Positions 24,665-37,345 of a stretch of DNA of 64,000 nucleotides are shown in pieces. Below the pieces are notes generated by a model. That model saw only the letters and a program-made list of their open reading frames with translations. It searched no databases and had not been told where the DNA came from. The DNA comes from Trochalopteron elliotii (lineage: Eukaryota > Chordata > Aves > Passeriformes > Leiothrichidae), in NCBI GenBank assembly GCA_024734555.1, contig JANPWX010000064.1:669990-733989 (forward strand). Direction: 5' to 3'. The translations under genes and the position numbers were made by a program. Position 1 is the first letter of the stretch. Each line of letters starts with the position of its first letter.

Positions 24665-25375
24665 ACAGATTGAGAGAAGACACAGAGCAGCCTAACAGAG
24701 AAGGACTTGGGATTCTCATGGCTACAAATCTGGAAGTGAGCCAGCAGTGTGCACTCACAGCCCAGAAGGCCAAATGCATCCTGGGCTGCACCAAAAGCAT
24801 TGTGTGCAGCAGGTCAAGGGAGGGGATTCAGATGTTCTTCTCTGCTCTGCTGAGATCCCACCTGAAATGCTGCAGCCAGCTCTGGGGGTCTTCAACGCCA
24901 GACAGGCCTGTTAGAGTGGCTTCAGAGGGGGGCCATGAATATGGATCGAGGGCTGGAGCACCTCTCCTACAAAGACAGACAGGCAGAGAGATCTGGGGTT
25001 GTTCACCCTGGAGAAGGCAAGGCTTTGGGGTCACTTCAGGGCAGTATTCCACTACCTAAAGGGGGCTTATAAGAAACTGGGAGAGTTTTTACAGAAGCAG
25101 ATAGTGGTAGGGCAAGGGGGAATGGCTTCAAGTGGTGAGAGATTTAGATTAGATGTCTAAAATAATTTTTTTACTCAGAGGGTAGTGAGGCACTAGAAGA
25201 GGTTGGCCAGTGAAATTGTGGATTCCCCATCCCTGAAGGTGTTCAGGGCCCAGTTGGAGGGGACTTTTAGCAGCCCGGTGTAGTGGGTGGCATCCCTGCC
25301 TATGCTCCTGGAGTTGGAACGGTATGATCTTTAAGGTTCCTTCCGACCCAGGGATATTGATGATTCTGTTTCTAT
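24665..25375 (+). mobile_element. CR1 LINE, 5'-truncated, sense orientation
   Basis: This is a 3' portion of a CR1 non-LTR retrotransposon. The open frame up to 25059 reads through the C-terminal part of the CR1 reverse transcriptase, with recognisable stretches such as SQQCALTAQKAKCILGC and SRSREG, before the reading frame is lost. The rest is the usual CR1 3' region, ending in the characteristic GATCTTTAAGGTTCCTTCC and a decayed ATTCT-type terminal repeat near 25360-25375. CR1 copies usually lack their 5' end because reverse transcription starts at the 3' end, as seen here. It is diverged, with no catalytic domain and no coding potential. Confidence 0.9.
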
Positions 25376-25582
25376 TATCTTATTTTTTTCCCCTGCCACT
25401 TTCTGCAAAGTAGTGCCAGCACAGGTTGGACTTCAGCAGACTTTCTTTTCTTTCTTTCACCACATGTCGTATAAAGTTTTATGCTCAATGAATATTGACA
25501 AGCATGTAATTATGCAAAGCTGTTAAAACATGCAGTTACTACACCTTGCTTACCAGCATTTTTGCAGCAAATCTTCAGCTCT

Positions 25583-26365
25583 TCATTGCTGTTCTTTCAT
25601 CATCTTTGTGACCATTTGTTGGGTGCTTTCCAGTATGTTCATGTCTGTAACCCTGTGGAGTCCAGAAATGGGTACAGTTCTATCTGTTCCATGTGTGGCC
25701 ACCCCCAGTGCTGAATAGAGGGGAAGGATCACCACTCCTGCTGGCAATACTTTGCAGCTCAGGGTACCATTGTGCCCACAAGGACACACTGCTGGCTCAT
25801 GTTCAACTCAGTGTCCACTGAGGCCCTCAGATACTTCTCTGCTGAGCTGCTTTCCAGATAGTTGCCCCCACTCCCTGTCTATACTGGTCCCTGGGTTTGT
25901 TCTTTCCCAGGTGCAGGGCTTTGCATTTCCCATGGTTGAGTTTCAGGGTGTTCCCGTCAACCCATTTCTGCAGCCTGATGCACTCCCTCCAGTTTTGTGT
26001 CATCAGCCACCTTGCTGAGAGTCTGCTCTGCCCGTGTTGAGCAGGGTTGTGTGTAGTGTTGACTCCTGGGGTACACTGTTGCGGTGCATGATTCACAGAG
26101 ACCAACTTCAGTACACCACTAGTTAGCAGCCTGACTTGGTGCCACTGGTCACCACTCTCTGACCACAACCCATGGGCCTGGCCATCCACACAGCTTTCAT
26201 CTACCTTGCTCTTGGCTCATCCTGACTGCACTTTACCAGCTTCTGCAGGACACTCTTACAAGACATAGTGTCAAAGGCCTCACTGAAGTCCAGGTAGACA
26301 CTACCCACTGCTTACCTCTTGACCAGCAGGCCAGTCACTGTGTTGTAGCAGGACATTGTGTAGGT
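25583..26365 (-). mobile_element. CR1 LINE reverse-transcriptase fragment, antisense and decayed
   Basis: On the minus strand this encodes pieces of the CR1 reverse transcriptase in three different frames. VYLDFSEAFD is at about 26270-26299, the catalytic box LSKVADDTK is around 25992-26018 (VADD at 25999-26010, where CR1 normally has FADD), and KWVDGNTLKLNHGKCKALHLG is around 25895-25960. It continues to a degraded VILPLYSAL block near 25700. The frame changes between motifs show it is a dead copy. Unusually it seems to lack the CR1 3' tail, stopping near 25583, about 200 bases from the tail of the sense CR1 copy. It overlaps that copy in CR1 coordinates, so the two are separate insertions and not one twin-primed copy. 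Confidence 0.88.
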
Positions 26366-29300
26366 ATGTGCTTGTACACACGTGTGTTTGTTTAACTTGT
26401 AACTTTTACTAGGTTTGTTTCAGAATCTGCACTGTATAGACCATAAATCTCTTCCTAGGCTTCTGCACTTGAAGCTATTAACTCTACTAGGTAAGATAAA
26501 TGACTAATGCTATGCTAAATGGGAATAAATGTATTTTATTAAATGTGGAATGCCTTAATGATAAATTTCAAGCTTTGGAACATCTTCAGCTATTTAAAAT
26601 TATTTTTTTAAAAAAATCATGAGACGTACCTAAGGAGTGATCTGCTGTAGCTATTCCTGCTTAGTCTCATCATACATGATTAAGCTGATTTTAACAAGCC
26701 TTACACTCTTCAATTAAAATATAAAATTATAAAAGGTCCTACCACAGATTTCTGCCTTAAGGCTTAATATAAGCAAATCTGAAATGAAACTTAAGCTGGA
26801 GAACAGCATTATTTTTTTCCCATCTGTTAAAAACAAATAACCTCCCCCCAAAGCATCCCACAGTTGCTATGTTGCCACAGAAACTAACTTCCTACTGTAG
26901 GGTTTCAGAAATGGATGTGTTTTATGTACACACTTGAACTGATTTAACTGCAGCAAAAGTAATGGTAAATGTACTGTGTGAAGGTAACCTTAAACCTCTT
27001 GCTTAAGTACTTTTTGTGTAAGTCTTTACAATGTGAGAGTTTGTGCAATGATGTTTTACAATGCATTTCTGTTGTACTTGTCATATAGAGCAAGAGTTTC
27101 TGCTCTCGTGACTGGCTACCTGCTTTTTCTGAAGTTATAGAAATGAATGACCAAAAAGAAGTCCTTTTAAGTGAGATTGCCCTTCTGTTTCTTCTGTGGC
27201 CCTTTACAGGGTTTGAAGCAATTAAGTCTCTTACAGTCTCCTCCTTTGCTGTCATTTAGCTCAGTTTAGGCTTTTTTATTCAGTAGTGCTTTCAGTGAAT
27301 TTCCTTGGGTCATTTCATGTTATTGGCTTTATTTGAGAATGTTTGTGTGCCTCTTAACTGAATTTGTAGGAGGAAAACTTGGGACTAAACTAAGTACTTT
27401 TAGTTTAAAGTATTATAGGTATCTTCACAGTAGTGAGCTACTGAATTTATAAATTAAGTTGAAGTACATAAGGCATGACTGAAAGATAAGGTAATCTGGA
27501 ATATCTGCACTACCATGTAGAAATGAATACCCTTTACAGTTGTAGGGGAGTTTGCCAAACTGTAGCTCATGATCTGTGGCACAAAGTTACGTCTTCCACA
27601 GCAGAGATACAGAACCTCACTAAAGTCCTGCTTGTCTCATCTTGGACCTTAGAGGTGGCCATCAGGCACATGGGGATATTAGATGATACCTCTCCCACAC
27701 TGTCTTGTCACTAGGCCTTGAGTATGTCTGTGGAAGGTGATTCATCACTGAACATCTAGTGTTCCTGATTGCACTCAAGGAAATAAAGACCAGATTTTTA
27801 CCTCAGTCACTGACAAATTTCAATGCCTTTTTCTCTGTTGGCACACTCAGGAAATAGTACAGACTTAGTAAAGATGGTGTCCTTTGTAGCATCAGATGCA
27901 GAATGGATCAAAATTTTTTCGTATTTATAAACAGTGATTTAAAGATTACTTTCATGTTGAAGTGGGGGAAGCATCTCTTTTTATCTTTGACATAATGTCT
28001 TCAGTAGATGCTGCAGCCCAGCAATGATCGTGCAGAAGATATGATGGGACAGCTGCTTTCTTCAGTTCTGCTTTAGCTGATGTTAGTTGGCTTTCAGGAT
28101 TGCCCTGGACAGCTTGCTCCTTCCAGAGTGCTCACATCTGTGCTGGGTGATGGGCTAAGAGCGTGGTTTCATTATATATCCATTCCCAGAGCTCCTAAAG
28201 GACAGGTCTGAGGAACAGACTTTGGGCAGGATCCTGTCAGATGTTATTGTAGCTGAAACAAAGGTCCAGGAATGGTGGGGGTTGGTGTGCCTAAGTCTAA
28301 GTATTGGTACAATATTTAATGTGCAGGTTTTTCAGGGCTTTGAAGTATTTCCTCTCTAAAAACAAAATGCTTGTATAGAATTGATTTGGGAAGGATTCTT
28401 AGAGTTGCTTTGGGACACCTGATAACTGTAGATGAAGTATAAAATCAAGTTGTTTATGATTAAAATTTAAATCTTAAAGTCTTTATCACAAGCTTCTTAT
28501 TTCAATATTTAAAGGAGACAAAACCTCTAGCTGCCCTTTTCAATTTTGACAAAACTGAAATAAATTTCTTTAGGGATTAAAAAAGGTATTTTAGGGACTT
28601 CCACTGTGGGATTTGCATTGTTCATTTATGTCCTTTAATTAATGTCTGGCTGCTGTCAGCCACAAATTGCTTGCAGTATAGTTTTAGCCACACTAATTAT
28701 GCCATAATGTACAGGGCCTGGGATGAGAATAAGGAAACTGTGTGCTGTTTCTGTCTGTTTCTCAGTTTTGTTTTATGACACACAGCAAATCACCTGATCT
28801 CCTTGTATGCTCATTTGCAAGCCCAGGAAAAAAATTCTATTCTTACATTTGTGAAATATTAGAAGTTACTTCAGACAGTTAATTGATAGGTACTGTATGT
28901 ATTTTTTTAGTCCTTCAAAATATCTTTATTACTTTCCTCTGAACCTTAATAGAAACAAACTCCTAATTTTTATATTTTTGTATGAAAGGGAGTTTCTGGA
29001 TGTCATGGTTGAGATAAAGTGTAAATAATATGTAGTATGAAGTTTTGAAATGCAACTGTGTGTGAAAGTATCTGCTTGCTAAATAATCAAAATAGTAAGC
29101 AATGTTTGGTATGTTTTAGTTGTGTTCTTCTCTTCCCTTTTTACAATGTATAAGTAGAAGAAGTTTATCCTTTGTAAGTTTGTATAACTGGATGTGCTTG
29201 CATCCATATTTTTGGAATGTCTGGAAACAGCATGCCTCCAAAAAAAATGAAATGTGATAGCTTGTTAGCATCATAATTAATTAAAAATATATATATTTGA

Positions 29301-31223
29301 CAAAATGTGTTGTATTACCAAGATCAGTTGCAATTATTTGGAGATAAACTGCTAAATAGAGGGCTTTCTCTATTTTTTTATTAACTTTAGAGTATAGGAT
29401 ACTTGGGCAAAATGGAAGGAGGAAAAAAAAGTGATTCTTTGTTATTCAGGCCTATTTTAAGTGTACTTAGTCACTTCCAGTGAAGGAAGGCTTTAATTTG
29501 ACTTTTGGTCAGAACAGCAAGAGAAGATTTGTGATGCCATGGAACCTCACTCACAGGGAGGAGCTCCCTTCTGTCAAAAGTCCTTGATCACTGCATAAGA
29601 TGCACCACATTAATGTTTACCCAGGGAGTCTATTATTTTGAAATGATTGCCATGAACAAACCCCAGCTGTATGTGGAAAGCAAGGAGCCATTGTATTTAC
29701 GTGGCAATTGTTTTTTCTAAAGGCATATTTTGAAGTAGCAGAGTTAATTGAGGTCAACTGCTTAGCTGCTGTATAGAGGCACAGTTCCATTAACTTGACC
29801 TTCTCCTGTGGTAAACTTACCCTTGTATGATAAAAATTTATGGCACTAAGGCTCTCTGTTTTTAAAAAGTATTGAGCATGGACATTGACATATGCTTCTT
29901 TGCATGGAAGAGGGAATTTTCTTTCTTATTTGGAGCTGTTTGATCGGTGTTTGAATGGAGTGGTGGGGAGATGTGGTCACTTACATCACAGGTAAAACGC
30001 ATTTAAATTTATTAGCTGAATACATTCTGCCTGACCTAGTCAGTCTTCACTGCCAGCCTCCATTTTTCTGTGGTATACCCTTAAATGTGAGGAAGAATTC
30101 GACCATTTTCTTACTGCTCAATGGCTTTTTTGTATTTCCTGAGTCCTCCACAAGAAGTAGGGTTGAGGGGAACATGCATCTCTGAATTTGAACTAATAGT
30201 GTCTCTGACTTGACTGAGTGGCTGATCTGTACCTCCTCACATGGTGGGCTAAGGCTGGCCAATACTGCCCTTGGCTCCACAAAGGCAAAACAGCTATTTC
30301 AGTGAGGTGTTGATGGCTGAGTCCTGAACAGGGACTGAGTGTTTATTCATGTTAGAACAAATACATTTTATGCCGACTATGAAATCAGATATTTGTACTA
30401 GAATAAAGCAGGGAGGGAGAAGAGAATAAATCTTTAATTTTTATTGAATGTTATGCTACTAAATGTTTAAAGATTTCACTAAATCTGATAAGTCGGCATG
30501 TAAAAGTTACAAATGCGCTGTTTAAAGGTGCATCTCCACTCTCTATATTTGCTTCTCTAGCAAAGGAGAATGAGATGAAGAACAGAATGATGGATTCTTT
30601 AAAAGGCTGTATAATTTCAGGTGATTATATTTGAACCATTTACCAAACTTACCCATTCTATTTTTATTGTGCCTAGGTTTATTCTTGGAACAAAGTAACT
30701 TTTGAATCCTTTTGTAATATTTTGGAAAAAGAAGTCAAGGGATTTGGCTAAATTTGAATACTTGGGCTAGTCCTGTCTGAAAAGAGCAACAGCAGTAACT
30801 TTCAAGTGATAAGAACAGTAAAGGAAATATCACAATTAAGTTTATGCTTATTTAGCTGTGTTGGGAGCTAATTCCTTATTTCTGTAATGAATTTTTGATA
30901 TTCAGCAGAATTGTAGTTTCTCAAGGGAATTTCAATAGGTCAGGATGTCAGTAGGTTGATATCAGTTGAATTCCTAATACAGCTTCTGTACCTAAATTTT
31001 TAATTCATTTAGAAAAAAGTACATTGCATTATTTTCTTGTGCTCTGTACTTCAATGATTTTTATTTGCTACTTGGGTACAACTAAACAGTGCCTTACCTA
31101 GCCATTTAGGTTTCATTTTCTCCTTTGAAAATGAGAAATGTCTTTTTCCTAAGAAGGATTTAGTTTCAAATGTGGAAATTAGCATTTGGATAAATTTACT
31201 TGGGTTTTTAACATACTGAACTA
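26366..31223. other. AT-rich non-coding DNA, presumed intron
   Basis: No exon or RNA gene was recognised. The stretch includes short TA runs near 29288. Open frames do not exceed about 100 codons and have no recognisable domain. Confidence 0.6.
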
Positions 31224-31229
31224 CTGTGG

Positions 31230-31844
31230 TGTTACCGTGCCCGTTTCTCAAGCCGGCTAGCCTTGGCACAGGTAACATTCCAGTGGGATCTTTTCTGCTC
31301 AACTGCGCCTGCGTGGCGATGGCTGGAGGATGAAAAGGGGGGACTCTGGGACAGCTGGGTCACACGAGTTTATTGGAACCCCGGCGTGGAGCCCTCACCT
31401 CGAGTGTCAGCGTGCCTGAAGACCCTGGCTGACTCTTGGGTGAGAACTTATGACTGGGGGTGTAACCTAGAGAGGGGACCAATAAGGGTTTACAGGGGGG
31501 TGGCTCATATCATAAACAACATATAAAACAACCATACAATGGACATTAGAAGGTGACAATTAGGATTCTGTCCAATCACTCAGTGCCTCTCTCAGAATCT
31601 TCCAGAAGTGGGGAGCGACCCCAAAAATGATAGACAGCAACAGGAGGCTGTCTATGCGGTGATGGACAGATAACTGTCTCTGGGGGGAAAAACTTAGGGA
31701 GAATACAGAACCAATCACAGAACTGTCACTGGGGAGAACACAGGGATAAGCCAAAAGTGGGTAACAAAAAAGGGTACAGAGAACAAACCATTTTACAAAA
31801 GAACATTAACTTATGAATTAAAATTAAAAAAATGCACTTCCACA
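31230..31844 (-). mobile_element. Solo LTR, ERVK-like, antisense (6-bp target duplication)
   Basis: This 615-bp element is read on the minus strand, with termini TGTGGAAGTGCA and GCACGGTAACA. It is flanked by an exact 6-bp duplication, CTGTGG at 31224-31229 and 31845-31850. A minus-strand AATAAA (TTTATT at 31369-31374) is followed by a GC-rich, CpG-containing R/U5-like end, similar in layout and partly in wording to the LTR at 16408. There is no internal coding region, so it is a solo LTR. The GC content of its end contrasts with its surroundings. Class II (ERVK-like) is inferred from the 6-bp duplication. Its antisense placement fits the usual bias of LTRs that survive in introns, if the gene runs left to right. 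Confidence 0.87.
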
Positions 31845-33569
31845 CTGTGGAACATTAAAACTTCCTTTTGAATTGTAGTAATTGTATGTGTGTGTGTTTT
31901 ATGGTCTGGTCTTAAAGATCTGTTGTCCGCTTTGTAACATTGAATGTGTGGTGGTGGTAATGAGTTGAGCATGTATATGGAGGAAAGTATTACTCCTTGG
32001 CTTTTCTTTTGTTGTTTTCCCTTTTAAGAATTCCTGTGGAAGATGTTCTTGGAAGGAAGATATTTTCAGGTTTTGTCACTAAGCAATTTCTAGGATATTG
32101 AGTAAAAGAAAATATTCAATCTTTTGGCAGGTTATAATGCAAAGAAAAAGAATACCAGAATAGAAGAAAATATTAAAAGGAGACTTTAGTATGTGATTTC
32201 CTGCTAAGTATGTGAACTAGGATGTGCTTTTTCAAAAGCTTCCAAACTTAATTAAAAGAAGCAACTTGGTAGAGTAAGGCCCTTTGGAAATAACACACCA
32301 TCATATCCACTGCTTTTTTTGTGTGACTCATCTGGGTGAAACTTCACTCTTTTGTTCCCATTATACTTATGTTTCCATGATTAAGCAATCACTTTGCATA
32401 CAACTTCTTTAATGTAGGTTTGCTTTTGCATTCACACACTCTGCATGCAAGGAAAAGAAAACTAATATCAAAGACTATAAACAGAAGCAGAAAGCTGAGA
32501 TGGATTACTTAAATATTGTTGACATCTGGGATAGTGACTCTCAAATTAAGTATTAGAAGCCTTACTGTTCTACTTCTCTATCAATTGTAGAGTCTCCATC
32601 TCAAAGTGAACAAATTCAAACTCTGAATTCTGCAATAATGAGAGATTCTCAATGATACTTCTCAAGACGGCAAATTCTCTGAATCATTAGGTGACCTGGG
32701 AATTACAGGGCTATTTTTACTATTTGTGATGTAGAAACTATGGAGTTGGTGTCCATGAGGATGAAACTTTTGAGTAAGGGCAGAATTTTCTTTTTACTTC
32801 CTCTAGCTTTTCTTGAGTGTCTGTTTGTGAATGCAGCTCTTCTAGTATTCGTTATTTCTCCTGACAATTGGGTGTGTTTAATGTATAAAAACAAACCTTA
32901 AAGAAACAGTTTGCAAGATGAAAGACCAAGCCAAGCAGTAAAAATGTAAGGAATGAAATCTGTGGAATAGATAGCTGGTATTATTCATGGTGTGTTGGGA
33001 TATAGGAAGTGAAAAATTCATGTTATGAATTCTGATGGAACAGATAGCCATGACACTGGTGGCTAATACAGACTGGACTGCAGTATAATGTATGGTAAAG
33101 CGAGGAGGTTGTTTTCTGGGGGGTTATTTCAAATTTTGCCACTGAACAGTTTGAGTTGTGTCACTTGAGATACGTAATTCTTGGTTTTATGAAAATGATA
33201 GCTTAGTGTAATGCATAATAAATGAATCTCAGCACATAACTCTCCCAAAGTAATTTCTTCTTTTAACATTCCTGCTGCTCAATTGAATATCTTTCAACAG
33301 TTCAGTTTCTCTGTTTGATAAAAGGAGCTTAACCTTACCATATGCAACAATCCCTTCCCCTTATTTTCCTGCAGCTAAGTAAAGTGTGTCTGATCACTTT
33401 GAACTGTTCCCTACATGTACTTTGTGTGCTGTTCTTGGGCTAGAGATTTGGCTATTGGAACAGCAGTAAGTTGCTTTAAATTAACCAAAATCAGGAATGT
33501 TCAAGTACAGTGTAGTAGGAGCTCAGGAAAGTAATTATCCATCAGAGTTTTACAGACAGACTGCTTCAC

Positions 33570-33591
33570 TTCTACATGTTAACATGTAGAA
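33570..33591. repeat. Perfect 22-bp palindrome
   Basis: The sequence is self-complementary over all 22 bases, centred between 33580 and 33581 on GTTAAC, with arms TTCTACATGTT and its complement and no spacer. It could be a dimeric transcription-factor site or chance. Confidence 0.9.
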
Positions 33592-36584
33592 AATTCTATC
33601 TGCTTCCATTTGTGACCTAAACATCAATAGTATAAGGCTGAAAGCTTAAAAGGATTGACCTGTTCAGCTGTGTTGCTTCTGTTTCTCAGTCTCCTTCAAA
33701 GTTTGTAAGGCTTTAAATGAAACCATATTGCAAGTTAAATTAATAAATTACATAGGTATGGCAATGTTCACTTTTTATTAAATGAAGGTAAAAAGAATAG
33801 CCGGCAATTTTTTTTTTGTGACATCCAGCACTTCACCACCAATTTAATAGTCTATAATTAGAAAAAATCGACTAAGTCACCACCAAAAATAAAACAAAAT
33901 TCTCGACCTAGGTGCTGACAAGAAATGGAAATTGAAAAGTTGAGTTAGAATGTGGATATGACAAAATTTTATATCATTGATAATACTGTTATTGACTGTA
34001 AATAAAATTGGGCTGGAAGAAATCTAACTCTATTTCATACATGCTAAAAAACAAATGAGCTTTTTTTCTCTTTTGCACAGAAGAAAATTTTAAAATGGAA
34101 AATTATTTCTTACATATGGATCACGTAGACTTTTGTATAGGTATCTGGAAACTGCATTTTTAATTGGAGGAGTGATTAATTTCCAATAAGTCTGGGTCTG
34201 TTTCAGTGGGAGGTGTGAAGAGAGTTCCTTGGGAGACACAGAACCTGCCAGTGGGGAAAGGCTCCTCACTTGTTACAAGGTAATGGTTATCACCTAGAGC
34301 CTGGGGGTTTGTGTTCTTTCAAAATACTTTTAACTTTAAATATTACATCGTATGCTGTTGAGGACCCTTGCAATTTTAATTTTTTTTTTGGAGGGGTGGG
34401 GGACAGTTTTACTAAGTGCTTGCCTCCTGTTTCTTGTAATTAGACTGAGTAATTATTGTATAAATATTTCTGTATAGAGTTTTTTTTTCTGTTAGCAGAT
34501 TTAATTTAGTTGCATTGTCTACTTCTAATTTAATGGGAAATGTTGAATAGATGTTCCTGACCTACTTTTTCTGTGCTGTTCATTGTACTGTATATCTGTA
34601 CCATGTTGCCTCTTTAGGGACTTTATTTTTCAACGGGAGCAATTCATTCTCTATCCCTTCATTGGAATACATTTCTACTGCTCTAATCTAAAATTTGCTT
34701 TGGCTAAACTAAGAAGCTGTGGTCTCCATATTGTCAGTCCTCAGAGAACATTATTTTCCCTTTTTGGCTATTGGTAAGAAAGCTTTTGCAAGGAGATATT
34801 TTCTCCAGAAAAATATTCTCTTCTGCCTTTTTGATATTTCAATGACAAAAAATGCTGCTGTTATGAGTGGGGAATACCTTGCTGTAGGTGGAGTCTCTTA
34901 CTTCTAGATACTTTACCACTATTCCTCTCACCCTCTGGCAAGATAAAGATTTTTTTCCATGCTAGAGAAATGAGCTTTCATGTATTTAGATACTAAATTA
35001 CATGTGTGCAATTGTCCTTCTGCCCTCAAGGTAAGATCAGTCATAGATAAAAATCACAGCATGATGTGACTTTATGACTATTTTCCTTATTTCATGAGTT
35101 TTCTTCAGTAGAACACTTATGGAAGTGTGAACTTTTTTCTGCCTCTTCAGAGAGTTTGCTTACAACTGGGAAAGCTGGCACTCGGATTGGTCCTAAGCAA
35201 TGGCTATGGGGGTTCATCTGGGAGAACTATTTACTATGCTCTTTCACATACTACTTCAGTTCTCTAGACAAACTGCTTTCTGATAATGGCTTTCTCTTTC
35301 CTGCTGATGCATTAGAATATATGGATCTTACTCATTCCCTGACTCACTCTGATTCAAGGCACCACTTCAGTGGGTGTTTGGTAGGTATCTCAAATTCACA
35401 TGACTTAGTTTTCTACTGTTACTTCTTTGTGGTAGGCAATAGTTACTCTGCCACACATGGCTTAGTGGGGGCTGGTATGGGCAGTAATACTTTACTGGCA
35501 GATAGAGAAATGTGTGATTTCTTTTGGCTTTTGTGTAAATTCGCTGTTCAGGACAAACCTTATTTACCTTCACAGGAATAAGCATGGATACAATTAGGAA
35601 AAGGGGCTTCTCTGTGTGTTTCTATATATTGGGAAACTGTAAACTAATCATGTGGGTAGTCTTTGCCTGATAATGGATTGGACCTGCTCATCTTTCAAAA
35701 TCTCAATATATGAGAGATTAGAGATCTTAGGTTAGGTTAAAAATTCAAGAATGAAATTTAAATATGAAAGCAAACTACTTGCTTTTTAAAAGACAGTCCA
35801 TAACAGGGAAGAAATGTATTTAACTTCCTATTCAGAAAATCTTTAGAGAAGAGAGGGAGGAAGATACCCACTATACCTTAGTTTAACTCCTTAATTATTT
35901 TCTGGCTGGCTGTGTGTGTGAAATAAAATCAAAAAAGATGCTCAAGAAAATAGACAAAGAAACACTTCAAAAATACTATCTCTCTAGAGTTTCTTCTGGG
36001 AAACCATGGAGAAATGGCTTCCTGTCAGTCATCAGGTAGTTGTATTTTTCCAAAACCAAAGTCTGGGATCAAGAAGAATATTATGCTATTCAAAACTGCT
36101 GCCTGGAACAGGTATTCTGATGGCAACACGTCTGTAAGTAGAGTGCAGCAGCTGCTACATTACTTGGAAGTCAGCAGAGCATGAGACAGTGCAGCACAAC
36201 AGGGGCAGGAGCCCAGCAGTGCCCACTGCATGTCTGCCTGTGTTAGTATTGGCTGCCTGGCTTGGATAGCCACAGCCACAGCTATGGAGAGAAGCAGAGG
36301 GACCATAGGCCCCTTGTAACCTTTTCTGCCTGGTGGTGCTGCACTTGTGTGACTGTATGGAAATACTGACCTGGAAGCAGCTGTTTGGACTTGCTTTAGC
36401 AACACAGTAATTGCAAGCCCTGAAAAACTATCTTCCAAACAGCAATTACTGATAGACTCTGAGTAGCAGTTATGTTCCATGTCCCAGTTCATATATGGAT
36501 TTGTGTGTTAATAGGTTCAGTGAGAAGTTTTGTGTCTTGGGCCTGTGCTGAACGGTAATGGTGAGCATCTCACCTTAGGAGGAG

Positions 36585-36620
36585 AGACATAGACAGAACA
36601 GAAGACATAGACATAACAGA
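36585..36620 (+). repeat. 18-bp tandem duplication
   Basis: Two adjacent 18-base copies of AGACATAGACAGAACAGA occur at 36585-36602 and 36603-36620, differing at one base. Probably a small replication-slippage duplication. Confidence 0.9.
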
Positions 36621-37229
36621 AACCTATCATGGTATGAGAGATTGCAAGGCAATAGAAGTTATTTGCCCAGTTATCATTACGGGGTGCTCAGAAATGGGAT
36701 GTCATATTGAAGAAATCTAGTTTGAAATCAGGTGAAATGCGAATTTCATGCTGTAGAGAATGCAGCTATAGGGCTGTCATTTCAATGTAGCTCCATGGGA
36801 GAGAAGGGAGGTTGGGGATGCAGCTCAACCCCCAGCTGTAATGAGCTTCTGTAATGATTATGAAATACTTCTGTCTTCCTACTCCCTTACAGGGAGTGAT
36901 ACTGAAAGTGCTGGTTCCTTTTTTTCCATCATGGCACATTTTGAAACCAAAGTATTTTTAGAAACCATTTTTCTCTTGTGTTCTTTGTAAATGTAGCCTA
37001 TCCCTTTTGGAACATGTAGTCATGTTCATATGCACTGGAGTCCTTTTTTTTTCCGAAAGGGCTCTGGAAAATGAGCTTTTAAGTGGGGAAAGTAGAAAAA
37101 AAGTGGATCACTTTAATTTTTGTAAGCATTTTTTTACTGTCTTCATTTTGTTTCCTGCAGAAGACAGGCTCTGAAATCTGAAAAAGCTGAAGCTGCTGGG
37201 ACAGAACTCATTCTCCCACTACCAGGGCT

Positions 37230-37345
37230 GCTTTTTACAATAAGATTTCCATGAATATGCAAACTCAGAATAATTATGCATATGTTGAAGAAACAAGGCA
37301 AGATATAAAAGTGTGTAGATAAGCACTAAATCAGTCCACAGCTGA
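37230..37345. promoter_or_regulatory. Candidate regulatory block with POU and AP-1-like sites
   Basis: The block contains ATGCAAAC at 37257-37264, TAATTATGCATATG at 37271-37284 and TGAGTCAG near 37343. These resemble POU/octamer, homeobox and AP-1 sites. Function is inferred from motif clustering only. Confidence 0.25.

Noticed and set aside
27540..27720. GTTTGCCAAACTGTAGCTCATGA phrase resembling hAT-type DNA transposon ends
   Set aside because: The match is short and no terminal inverted repeat or 8-bp target duplication was found.
35156..35581. Plus-strand open frame of 141 codons
   Set aside because: In 64 kb at this base composition one or two frames of this length are expected by chance. 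No domain recognised.
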